Shown here in pieces: positions 54,930-62,402 of a stretch of DNA of 64,000 bases. The first letter of the stretch is position 1. Every line of letters begins with the position of its first letter. The notes under the pieces were generated by a model. It saw only the letters and a program-made list of their open reading frames with translations. It searched no databases and was not told the origin of the DNA. A program made the translations under genes and the position numbers. Source of the stretch: JAIVHA01 sp965367295 (GTDB lineage Bacteria > Pseudomonadota > Gammaproteobacteria > DSM-19610); assembly GCA_965367295.1 (NCBI GenBank), contig CBDUHN010000001.1:62001-126000 (forward strand). The letters run 5' to 3'.

Positions 54930-55895
54930 TCAATCATTGAGTGCGCCGCCACAACTTGACCCCTGGCCCGCAGTACAGCCATAACAGTGATCCGCAATGC
55001 GAATGGGGTTGCCCGCAAGATTCCCATCGCACAGATCACGCACATGTATTTTTCCCTGCTGTTGCCATTGCAGGGGCAGCTCCAGCATCTGATTGAAATC
55101 GCAATCGTAAACATAGCCCTGCCAGTCAATACTGACCAGGGTACGACACATCACTGCGGCGAGATTTTCCGGGCGATAGGCCTGTTTCAGTGTGTGCATG
55201 TAATCGTCGAATTCACCTTTGGAAATAAGCGTGCTACCGAAACGCTGGATTGGCATATTGGCCAGCGTCAGCAATTGATCGAACCGTATGCCGTATTGCG
55301 CACGGAGATGCCGCTTGTAATCCTGTTCGAGCATCTGCTGGGACGGCGGCAGGTGTGGCCCCTGCGGGTTATAAACCAGCCGTAACGGCAGCCGTGGATT
55401 CCCCATTCCATACCCGAGCGCATTCAGACGCTGCAAGGCGCGTATGCTGCGGGAAAATACCGTTTTACCACGCTGCGCATCCACATTTTCGGCCAGGTAA
55501 CATGGCAGGGAGGCCACGATCTCCACCTCCTGCCGGACCAGGAAGGCAGCCAGGTCTTCCTGCCCCGGTTCCTCCAGGATAGTGAGATTGCAGCGGTCCG
55601 TCACCCGCACTCCCAGCGCACGGGCGGCCATCACCAGGTCACGGAAATGGGGATTCAATTCCGGTGCACCACCGGTCAGATCGAGATGGGAAATAACATT
55701 CCGCTCCAGCAGAATCAGGATGTCATCAATGGTTTCCCTGCTCATCTGCTCCGTCCGATTGGGTCCCGCATTGACATGACAATGCAGGCAGGACTGGTTG
55801 CAGGTATACCCCAGGTTGACCTGCAGGGTTTTCACTTCAGCCCGGCGCAGGGGTGGGAAATCCGTTGGCATCAGGAGTGGCAGGGTGGCATGCAT
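54930..55895 (-). CDS. arsS: Arsenosugar biosynthesis radical SAM protein ArsS
   Basis: 321 residues. The cluster motif is C32-N-Q-S-C36-L-H-C39, followed by family regions HLDLTGGAPELNPHFR and ASLPCYLAENVDAQRG. The C-terminus has further Cys (CYGCTAGQGSSCGG), typical for ArsS-type proteins. Known members add the 5-deoxyadenosyl group of SAM to dimethylarsenic, the step that makes the arsenosugar precursor. It lies between the ArsM-type gene and the VTT gene. Confidence 0.93.
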   Translation of the reverse strand: MHATLPLLMPTDFPPLRRAEVKTLQVNLGYTCNQSCLHCHVNAGPNRTEQMSRETIDDILILLERNVISHLDLTGGAPELNPHFRDLVMAARALGVRVTDRCNLTILEEPGQEDLAAFLVRQEVEIVASLPCYLAENVDAQRGKTVFSRSIRALQRLNALGYGMGNPRLPLRLVYNPQGPHLPPSQQMLEQDYKRHLRAQYGIRFDQLLTLANMPIQRFGSTLISKGEFDDYMHTLKQAYRPENLAAVMCRTLVSIDWQGYVYDCDFNQMLELPLQWQQQGKIHVRDLCDGNLAGNPIRIADHCYGCTAGQGSSCGGALND

Positions 55896-55912
55896 CGATA
55901 GAATTCCTGGTG

Positions 55913-56593
55913 TTAATCCCTGGGCTCGGCTGCAATGACCACGGGGGTCTTGCGCAGACGCCGCACCAGTCGTGGCAGGAATAGCACGATGGCCAGCAGC
56001 GAAAGACCCAGCAAGCCTTTTTGCACCAGCCCCTCTCCTCCGGCCAGCGCCTCACGACCAGCATAGCCAAAGTAGGTGTAGGCCACGGCACCTGGAAGCA
56101 TGAACACAAAGGAAGCCAGTACATAGGGCAGCAGGCCGATGCGCGTCAGCCCCAGTGCATAGTTCAACAGCACAAAGGGAAACAGTGGCACCAGGCGCAC
56201 AAAGGCGACAAACCGCCAGCCTTCCTCCTCCACACCCACTATCAGCTGCCGCAGACGTCCCTGGGCACGCTGCGCCACCCATTCCGATGCCAGATAGCGT
56301 GCCATCAGAAAGGCCAGCGTTGCACCCAGGGTGGCGCCACTGAGATTGTAGACCGTACCCAGAACGGGACCGAACAGTGCACCACCCGCCAGGGTGAGTA
56401 CGGTACCGGGCAGAAACAGCACTGTGGCGCAGGCATACACCAGCACAAAAAACAGCGGCGCCCAGATGCCGGCCTCTTCCACCCAGCGGGTCACACTCGC
56501 CCCGTTGATGTGGTCTCGATTGAGTATGGCCACCGCCGCGGCGGCAAGCAGCAACACCAGCAACAGCATCCGGAGCCATCCCCGTTTACTCAC
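55913..56593 (-). CDS. TVP38/TMEM64 (VTT) membrane protein
   Basis: 226 residues with about six membrane segments and the VTT core: LFLPGTVLTLAGGALFG, then FVAFVRLVPLFPFVLLNYALGL. VTT/DedA proteins act in phospholipid movement and membrane homeostasis in characterised members. It overlaps the upstream hydroxylase gene by 8 bases and precedes arsS by 17 bases. A VTT gene is also next to the arsenosugar genes in Synechocystis, as far as I recall. Confidence 0.9.
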   Translation of the reverse strand: MSKRGWLRMLLLVLLLAAAAVAILNRDHINGASVTRWVEEAGIWAPLFFVLVYACATVLFLPGTVLTLAGGALFGPVLGTVYNLSGATLGATLAFLMARYLASEWVAQRAQGRLRQLIVGVEEEGWRFVAFVRLVPLFPFVLLNYALGLTRIGLLPYVLASFVFMLPGAVAYTYFGYAGREALAGGEGLVQKGLLGLSLLAIVLFLPRLVRRLRKTPVVIAAEPRD

Positions 56594-57437
56594 GGTGCCC
56601 GTCCCAGCGGCGGTTGATGGGGTAATCCTCCACCTTCCCCTTGAAGGGAATCATCAGCATGCCCGGCAATTGCGAGCATTGCCGGGCATCGCGAAAGGTA
56701 GTGATGCCGATGCTCATGGCCTGGTGACCTTGCTCCGGCTGGGCGCGATATGTACCAAACATGCGATCCCACCAGGGCAGGTTGAAGCCGAAATTACTGT
56801 TGGTTTCCGCTGCATCGATGGAGTGGTGCACGCGGTGCATATCGGGAGTGACCAGCAGCCAGCGCAGTACGCGATCCAGCCCCGCGGGCAGCCGCACATT
56901 GCTGTGGTTGAACATGGAGGTGGCGTTAAGAATGATCTCGAACAGGATTACCCCCACCACCGGTGGTCCGAGCAGGATGATCACCGCAAACTTGATCAGC
57001 ATGGACAACAGGATTTCCAGTGGGTGAAACCGGGCGCCCGTGGTGACGTCGAAATCCAGGTCTGCATGGTGTACACGATGCAGACGCCAGAGCAGCGGCA
57101 CCGCATGGACCATAACGTGCTGCAGATAGATGAACAGATCGAGCACCAGGATGCTGAGCAGGATGGCGGGTAGTTCCGGTAGCATATAGTAATTGAGCAG
57201 CCCCCAGCCGCGTTCCTGCGCCACCAGGGCCATGCCCACGGCGGCGGTTGGAAACAGCAGGCGCAGCACCAGGGTATTAAACACCACCAGACCAAGATTG
57301 CTCACCCAGCGCACCGCCTTGGGCTGCGTCAATACGCGCCGGGGTGCCGCCAGCTCCCAGAGTGCCATCACCGCAAAAATCCCGAAAAAACAGCTGAGGC
57401 GGATTACCGCTTCCTGCTGGACTATGGACTGCCACAT
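56586..57437 (-). CDS. Fatty-acid hydroxylase / sterol-desaturase superfamily membrane protein
   Basis: 283 residues, four or five membrane segments, and the His boxes of the di-iron family: HVMVH, HRVHH, NHSN and HRVHHS (PF04116). Members hydroxylate or desaturate lipids or sterols. It is the first gene after the divergent promoter of the ars locus, and overlaps the VTT gene by 8 bases. Its job in an arsenosugar operon is not known; oxidising a lipid precursor is one option (inference). Confidence 0.88.
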   Translation of the reverse strand: MWQSIVQQEAVIRLSCFFGIFAVMALWELAAPRRVLTQPKAVRWVSNLGLVVFNTLVLRLLFPTAAVGMALVAQERGWGLLNYYMLPELPAILLSILVLDLFIYLQHVMVHAVPLLWRLHRVHHADLDFDVTTGARFHPLEILLSMLIKFAVIILLGPPVVGVILFEIILNATSMFNHSNVRLPAGLDRVLRWLLVTPDMHRVHHSIDAAETNSNFGFNLPWWDRMFGTYRAQPEQGHQAMSIGITTFRDARQCSQLPGMLMIPFKGKVEDYPINRRWDGHRE

Positions 57438-57479
57438 GCTGGTGTTCCTGTATTGGCTCCGGTCATAGGATTGCGCTAG

Positions 57480-57501
57480 TATTCAATAGAATTCTTGAAT
57501 A
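57480..57501. promoter_or_regulatory. Candidate ArsR-family operator
   Basis: TATTCAA (57480-57486) and TTGAATA (57495-57501) form a perfect 7-bp inverted repeat around an 8-nt spacer. It lies in the 92-base gap between the divergent starts of the hydroxylase gene (57437) and arsR (57530). This is the TTGAA-type inverted repeat common for ArsR/SmtB regulators and would allow control of both directions. Confidence 0.7.
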
Positions 57502-57529
57502 GTAAACCCGGTGGAGGACTCTCAGCCCC

Positions 57530-58204
57530 ATGAAACCAAGTACGTCATTCAAGAAAGACCTGTTTGCCCATTTCGCCCGCATCGCCAGGGTACTGGGCAA
57601 CGGCAACCGGCTGGAGCTGCTGGAACTGCTGGCCCAGGGTGAACGCAACGTGGAAGCACTCGCGAATACGGCGCGGCTCAGCATCGCCAATACCTCACAA
57701 CACCTGCAACAGCTGCGCCAGACGGGGCTGGTGAAGGCTCGCAAGCACGGACTACAGGTCTATTACTCGCTGGGTGATGAGGATGTGGTGGAATTGCTGC
57801 AGATTTTGCACCGCATCGGTGAACGAAATCTCACCGACATCCGCGCCATGGTGGACAGTTATCTCGGGGTGAAGGATCGTCTGGAACCCGTGGCCCCTGC
57901 CGTGCTCTGGTCACGCATGCAGGACGGTACCGTCACGCTGCTGGACGTACGTCCGGCGGAGGAATTCCAGGCCGGTCACCTGCCCGGCGCCATTAATGTC
58001 CCGGTCGCCGAATTGCCGGAACGGGTGGCGGATCTGTCCCATAACCGGGAGATTGTGGCCTATTGCCGTGGGCCCTACTGTGTCTATTCCTTCGATGCCG
58101 TGGAATTGCTGCGCGGACTCGGCTATAGCGCCCGGCGCATGGAAGACGGGTTTCCGGAATGGAAACAGGCGGGGTTTCCCGTGGTGCGGGAGGATGCGGC
58201 CTGA
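57530..58204 (+). CDS. ArsR-type regulator fused to a rhodanese domain
   Basis: 224 residues. A winged-helix ArsR domain (about 10-95) contains the recognition-helix pattern SIANTSQHLQQLRQTGLVKARK. It has no Cys at all, so the classic arsenic-binding CVC box is missing. A rhodanese domain (about 120-220) has the loop C179-R-G-P-Y-C184 with the catalytic Cys and a second Cys five residues on. Sulfur or arsenic could thus be sensed by the rhodanese half. It is divergent from the ars-type operon. Confidence 0.92.
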   Translation: MKPSTSFKKDLFAHFARIARVLGNGNRLELLELLAQGERNVEALANTARLSIANTSQHLQQLRQTGLVKARKHGLQVYYSLGDEDVVELLQILHRIGERNLTDIRAMVDSYLGVKDRLEPVAPAVLWSRMQDGTVTLLDVRPAEEFQAGHLPGAINVPVAELPERVADLSHNREIVAYCRGPYCVYSFDAVELLRGLGYSARRMEDGFPEWKQAGFPVVREDAA

Positions 58205-58256
58205 TCGCCTTTGGTCTCGCTGGATGGGCTACGGATCCGAGGTCAGCTGCGCCCCG

Positions 58257-59279
58257 TCAAGCCAACCCCGCCCCTGATCCTATAACAGCTGTCTCGCGCA
58301 CGCTGTACGAGCTCACCTTCGCCAACGCCTCCTCCACCACGGCCACATCCGCACCCGGCAGATGGGCATGTTCACTCAGGTAACGCCGCCAGGCCTTGGC
58401 ACCGGGTACCCCCTGAAACAGCCCCAGCATATGGCGGGTGATGTTTTTCAGGTACCGACCCTGCTCCAGTTGCTGTTCGATATACGGCAGCATGGCCTCT
58501 ACAATCGCCGCGCGATCAGGCACGGCATGATCATCCCCGTAGAATCGGCGGTCCACATCCGCCAGCAGATAGGGATTATGGTAGACCTCGCGACCAAGCA
58601 TCACCCCATCCACATGACACAGGTGTGACTCGGCTTCCGCAAGGGAACGGATACCGCCGTTGATGAGGACCTCCAGCTCGGGGTGTTCCTGTTTCAGACG
58701 GTACACCCAGTCATATTGCAGCGGCGGAATGTCCCGGTTCTCCTTGGGACTCAAGCCCTTCAGCCAGGCCTTGCGGGCGTGCACGATAAACGTTTGGCAG
58801 CCGGCGGCAGCCACGGGCTCGACGAAGGCCGCGAATTCCTCGTAATGTTCCTGGTGATCGATGCCAATACGTGATTTCACCGTGACGGGAATCGTCACGG
58901 CTGCACGCATGGCCGCAACGCCCTCGGCCACCAGTGCCGGTTCCGCCATCAGACAGGCACCGAAACGCCCCGACTGCACCCGGTCGCTGGGGCAGCCCAC
59001 ATTGAGATTGATCTCGGCATATCCCCACTCCTCGCCGATCCGCGCACAGCGGGCCAGTTCTTCCGGGTCACTCCCTCCCAGTTGCAGGGCCACCGGCTGC
59101 TCCCCGGTGTAAAAATCCAGCAGTCGGGCCCGGTCGCCGTGCAAGATAGCGCCGGTGGTGATCATTTCCGTATACAGCCAGCTATGGTTCGAGATGAGGC
59201 GCAGGAAATACCGGCAGTGACGGTCGGTCCAGTCCAGCATAGGGGCGACACAAAGGCGCCGCGGCGGGCATTCAGTCAT
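58257..59279 (-). CDS. dusA: tRNA-dihydrouridine synthase A
   Basis: 340 residues, FMN-dependent reduction of U20/U20a in tRNA. Signature sequences are VAPMLDWTDRHCRYFLRL, NLNVGCPSDRVQSGRFGACLM (with catalytic Cys), and HARKAWLKGLSPKENR. The start ATG 59279 overlaps the upstream 2OG-oxygenase gene by 8 bases, indicating translational coupling. Confidence 0.96.
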   Translation of the reverse strand: MTECPPRRLCVAPMLDWTDRHCRYFLRLISNHSWLYTEMITTGAILHGDRARLLDFYTGEQPVALQLGGSDPEELARCARIGEEWGYAEINLNVGCPSDRVQSGRFGACLMAEPALVAEGVAAMRAAVTIPVTVKSRIGIDHQEHYEEFAAFVEPVAAAGCQTFIVHARKAWLKGLSPKENRDIPPLQYDWVYRLKQEHPELEVLINGGIRSLAEAESHLCHVDGVMLGREVYHNPYLLADVDRRFYGDDHAVPDRAAIVEAMLPYIEQQLEQGRYLKNITRHMLGLFQGVPGAKAWRRYLSEHAHLPGADVAVVEEALAKVSSYSVRETAVIGSGAGLA

Positions 59280-59799
59280 GGGCCGGGCCAATGTTGATAC
59301 CGATGGAAATGCGGGTTTCACGACTGCGGTTTACGGTCACTTCATGCAGGGCATCCGGGGGGAAGAAGGCGAACATACCTTCGCGCGGCTCCACCCGGGT
59401 GTGAAAAGGCGGCTCGGAAATCACCAGTTCCCCGGAATCCGCGGGCACCTGTACGTAATACACCGCCGACAGCAGCTCATCGTCATCATCATGGCGATGG
59501 GGCAGGGTCGCATGTCCCGGCCCCATGCAGTTGAACCAGCCACCACAGCGCAGCGGTAAGTCAGCCGGTAAAGAGAGGATATAGCATGCCGCCGCTTCCG
59601 CCGCTGCGAATACCGTTGCCAGCTCCGGGATCCGGTCGGTGCCGATATAGAGATTTTCGTAACGCCCATCGAAGAAATGAGTCTTGCGAACTCCGGGCGC
59701 ATCGGCGTGACGTACCACTCCCTGCGCCAGCGCGCGATTGAGGTCGGTACTGTCGTTCAGAATATGAATATGAATGGGTGAGTTTTTTCGGTACTGCAT
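59272..59799 (-). CDS. 2OG-Fe(II) oxygenase-type protein
   Basis: 175 residues from ATG 59799. The double-stranded beta-helix core shows the iron triad H103-x-D105 (PHRHDDDDE) and H152 (DALHEV), and the 2OG-binding Arg is likely R163 (RETRISIGINI). CGGWFNCMGPGH precedes the first ligand. The gene overlaps dusA, so a role in tRNA or translation is plausible (inference). The frame is open upstream to 59889, but the extension runs through the terminator and is not coding. Confidence 0.85.
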   Translation of the reverse strand: MQYRKNSPIHIHILNDSTDLNRALAQGVVRHADAPGVRKTHFFDGRYENLYIGTDRIPELATVFAAAEAAACYILSLPADLPLRCGGWFNCMGPGHATLPHRHDDDDELLSAVYYVQVPADSGELVISEPPFHTRVEPREGMFAFFPPDALHEVTVNRSRETRISIGINIGPAHD

Positions 59800-59826
59800 G
59801 GGGATACGAAACGGGTTGTAAAAACA

Positions 59827-59852
59827 AACCCGGTGGCAATATCCACCGGGTT
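59827..59852 (-). terminator. Terminator or attenuator hairpin before the 2OG oxygenase
   Basis: AACCCGGTGG (59852-59843 on the minus strand) and CCACCGGGTT (59836-59827) form a perfect 10-bp stem with a 6-nt loop, followed on the minus strand by TTTGTTTTTAC. It lies 28 bases before the oxygenase start, so it could stop the upstream transcript or attenuate the oxygenase-dusA operon. Confidence 0.85.
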
Positions 59853-59863
59853 GTCGGGATAGG

Positions 59864-59979
59864 TTCGCTACGGGCCAGCGCCAAGGCAAGTAAGGAGGGT
59901 CTCCACAAAGCCTTCTGTCCGGTTGTAACCGCCGTGCATCCCGGTGATCAGCCGGGGGCGCTCAGCGGCCCGTAGCGAA
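59864..59979 (-). ncRNA. Candidate structured RNA or riboswitch-like leader
   Basis: TTCGCTACGGGCC (59864-59876) is perfectly complementary to GGCCCGTAGCGAA (59967-59979), a 13-bp closing stem. It extends with AGCGCC (59877-59882) and GGCGCT (59957-59962), with a 4-nt bulge. Three hairpins fit inside: AAGGC/GCCTT (59883-59914, with inner GGAG/CTCC), CGGTT/AACCG (59920-59931) and CCCGG/CCGGG (59940-59956). On the minus strand it lies before a terminator hairpin and the oxygenase gene. I do not recognise a known class. Confidence 0.5.
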
Positions 59980-60420
59980 ACTCGGTTTCAACAGTTCACC
60001 AATGGCGGCCAGCAGATGGGATGCCGTGAAGGGCTTCGCCAGGGTTGCATTGGCGCCCAGTTTGCCTGCCGCGGCCAGGTAACTGCCGCTAAATCCTGCA
60101 TTGCCTCCTGACATGGCGATGATCGGTAGCGCCGGGTTGGCGCGCCGCAGTTCCATGATCAGTTCCATGCCTTCTTTTTCCGGCATGACAATATCGGTTA
60201 GCACCAGATCGGGAATATAGCGGCTAAACATCTCGCTGCCCGTGGTGCCATTCTCCGCCTGGTAGACCTGGTAGCCCTCCTGGTCCAGCACTTCGCAGAG
60301 AAACCCGCGCAGTTGCGCATCATCATCGATCACCAGAATGGACGGAAGTTTCCTGTCACCGTCCGCCGAGTGCGTAGTTTCACACAACTTCGGTCCTCCC
60401 TTCTCGCTTTCACGATCCAC
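59962..60420 (-). CDS. Single-domain response regulator
   Basis: 152 residues, one receiver domain with an N-terminal extension of about 25 residues. The acid pocket DDD (ILVIDDDAQL), the phospho-acceptor Asp (LVLTDIVMP) and the Lys (LAKPFTA) are all present. No output domain is seen. The last five codons lie in the closing stem of the structured element at 59864-59979. The cognate kinase is unknown; the hybrid kinase at 37088 or the GAF kinase at 87 are unlinked possibilities. Confidence 0.9.
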   Translation of the reverse strand: MDRESEKGGPKLCETTHSADGDRKLPSILVIDDDAQLRGFLCEVLDQEGYQVYQAENGTTGSEMFSRYIPDLVLTDIVMPEKEGMELIMELRRANPALPIIAMSGGNAGFSGSYLAAAGKLGANATLAKPFTASHLLAAIGELLKPSFATGR

Positions 60421-60761
60421 GCATCCCCAATCCGGACCACACCGGAATGCATGAGTACCACAACATCATAGCCCAGGCCGGTCTGGGCTTACAAGCTCGA
60501 GGGAATATATTTTATTATTATAAAACAATATCTTAATACGCATTATTCAACGGCGGCATGAATTTTTTCTGGCCATTTCCAGCACCGTTGTCAGCCCCTC
60601 AGGTGGGATTCCGAGAAATTACTTACAGATCAGCGTTATATTTCCCCATACCGGTTCAATGGCCAGACATAACGGCCGCTTTACAGCCACAGGGCTACTC
60701 GATTGCGACACCGGCGCATTACCGGCGCTGGCCACCCCGCCCTTACAATTGAGAAGATTAA
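60421..60761. promoter_or_regulatory. Intergenic region with AT-rich promoter and a hairpin
   Basis: About 340 bases between the response regulator start and the glutamate-synthase-like gene. AGCCCAG (60470-60476) and CTGGGCT (60483-60489) form a 7-bp stem. The AT-rich block at about 60505-60545 is the best promoter candidate. GAGAAG lies 5 nt before the ATG at 60762. No gene is convincing here. Confidence 0.5.
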
Positions 60762-62282
60762 ATGGAAATCAAAGACATACTGCTTACCGTCCTGAGTTAT
60801 CTCGACGTCGCCTTCGTCCTGGTCATCGGGCTCATCATCCTGGCAGTCGTAGTCGTCTATATCCTCGATGTCACCCAGACCCGGCAGGCCATTCGGCGCA
60901 ATTACCCCGTGGTAGGGCACTTCCGTTATTTTTTTGAGCATCTCGGCAAGTTTTTTCGCCAGTATTTCTTTTCGATGGACCGCGAGGAAATGCCGTTCAA
61001 TCGCGCCGAACGCTCCTGGGTCTACCGGGCTGCCAAGGATATCGACAATACCGTGGCCTTCGGCTCCACCCGTAACCTTCAGCCACCGGGCACCATCCTG
61101 TTTGTGAACTGCGCCTTCCCCACACTGGGTGAAGATGCCGCAGAGGTAACCGAGGTGACCATCGGTCCCCATTGCCCGCACCCCTATACCACCCGTTCCC
61201 TGTTCAATATTTCCGGCATGAGCTATGGCGCCCTGTCCACTCCGGCGGTACGTGCCCTGTCCAGGGGCGCACAACTCGGTGGCTGCTGGCTGAACACCGG
61301 CGAGGGCGGACTCTCCCCCTATCACCTGGAAGGTGGCTGCGACCTGGTATTCCAGATCGGCACCGCCAAGTATGGTGTGCGGGATGCCATGGGCCAGCTC
61401 AGCGACGCAAAACTACAGGAAGTAGCCGCCCACCCGCAGGTCAAGATGTTCGAAATCAAACTCAGCCAGGGAGCCAAACCCGGCAAGGGTGGAATTCTGC
61501 CAGGCAAGAAGGTCACACCGGAAATCGCCGCCATTCGCGGCATCCCGGCCGGGGTCGACTCCATCAGCCCCAACCGGCATCCTGAGGTCCGCAACCCGGG
61601 CGACCTGCTGGACATGATTGCACGCATTCGCAGTGCCACCGGCAAGCCGGTGGGCTTCAAGGCAGTGATTGGCTCCTACGGCTGGCTGGATGATCTGTTC
61701 GCCGAAATACACAAACGCGGCATCGAATCAGCACCCGATTTCATCACCATTGACAGTGCCGATGGCGGCACCGGTGCGGCCCCCATGAGCCTGATGGATT
61801 ATGTCGGTCTGCCTATTCAGGAATCCCTGCCCCTGGTAGTGGACCGGCTGCGCGCCGCGGGCCTCAAGGAACGCATCAAGGTCATCGTCTCGGGTAAACT
61901 CATCACGCCAGCCGGGGTTGCCTGGGCGCTGTGTGTGGGAGCGGATTTCATCACTTCGGCCCGCGGTTTCATGTTCTCCCTGGGGTGTATCCAGGCCCTG
62001 CACTGCAATCGCAACACCTGCCCCACCGGCATTACTACCCACAATCCGCGCCTGCAAAAGGGGCTGGATCCCCGTATCAAATCCCTGCGGGTGGCCAATT
62101 ATGTGAAAAATATGGTGCGCGAAGTGGGGGTCCTCGCACATTCCTGCGGGGTACGGGAACCGCGGGAATTGCGCCGTTTCCACGCCCGCATGGTAACGGA
62201 ACGGGGGACTTCGGTACCGCTGGACGAACTGTATGGCCCGGAAATCGTGCACCGGATCGTGCAAGGCCACAAAGTGTCCTGA
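60762..62282 (+). CDS. FMN-binding glutamate synthase family protein
   Basis: 506 residues. An N-terminal membrane helix (VLVIGLIILAVVVVYIL) anchors the protein. The remainder is the FMN/iron-sulfur synthase domain of glutamate synthase (PF01645), with GCWLNTGEGGLSPYH, ISPNRHPEVRNPGDL, FITIDSADGGTGAAP and the 3Fe-4S Cys motif CIQALHCNRNTCPTG. The amidotransferase domain is absent, so the product and electron donor are unknown. It is a membrane-anchored family of unsettled function. Confidence 0.92.
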   Translation: MEIKDILLTVLSYLDVAFVLVIGLIILAVVVVYILDVTQTRQAIRRNYPVVGHFRYFFEHLGKFFRQYFFSMDREEMPFNRAERSWVYRAAKDIDNTVAFGSTRNLQPPGTILFVNCAFPTLGEDAAEVTEVTIGPHCPHPYTTRSLFNISGMSYGALSTPAVRALSRGAQLGGCWLNTGEGGLSPYHLEGGCDLVFQIGTAKYGVRDAMGQLSDAKLQEVAAHPQVKMFEIKLSQGAKPGKGGILPGKKVTPEIAAIRGIPAGVDSISPNRHPEVRNPGDLLDMIARIRSATGKPVGFKAVIGSYGWLDDLFAEIHKRGIESAPDFITIDSADGGTGAAPMSLMDYVGLPIQESLPLVVDRLRAAGLKERIKVIVSGKLITPAGVAWALCVGADFITSARGFMFSLGCIQALHCNRNTCPTGITTHNPRLQKGLDPRIKSLRVANYVKNMVREVGVLAHSCGVREPRELRRFHARMVTERGTSVPLDELYGPEIVHRIVQGHKVS

Positions 62283-62402
62283 ACTGTGGGATAATGAACC
62301 CGTTGAACCACACTGGACTAAAGGTATGGCTCCGGTATGAGGGTAATGCCCATACCCATGTCCGGCCTTGCATTGAAACGGAGCAGCAGACACTATTCTG
62401 TT

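Noticed and set aside
59800..59889. N-terminal extension of the 2OG-oxygenase protein
   Set aside because: This stretch holds the terminator hairpin and T-rich run; ATG 59799 gives a complete domain.
59864..59979. Integron attC site or miniature transposon as explanation of the long inverted repeat
   Set aside because: No target duplication and no attC core sequences were seen, and the inner hairpins fit an RNA fold better.
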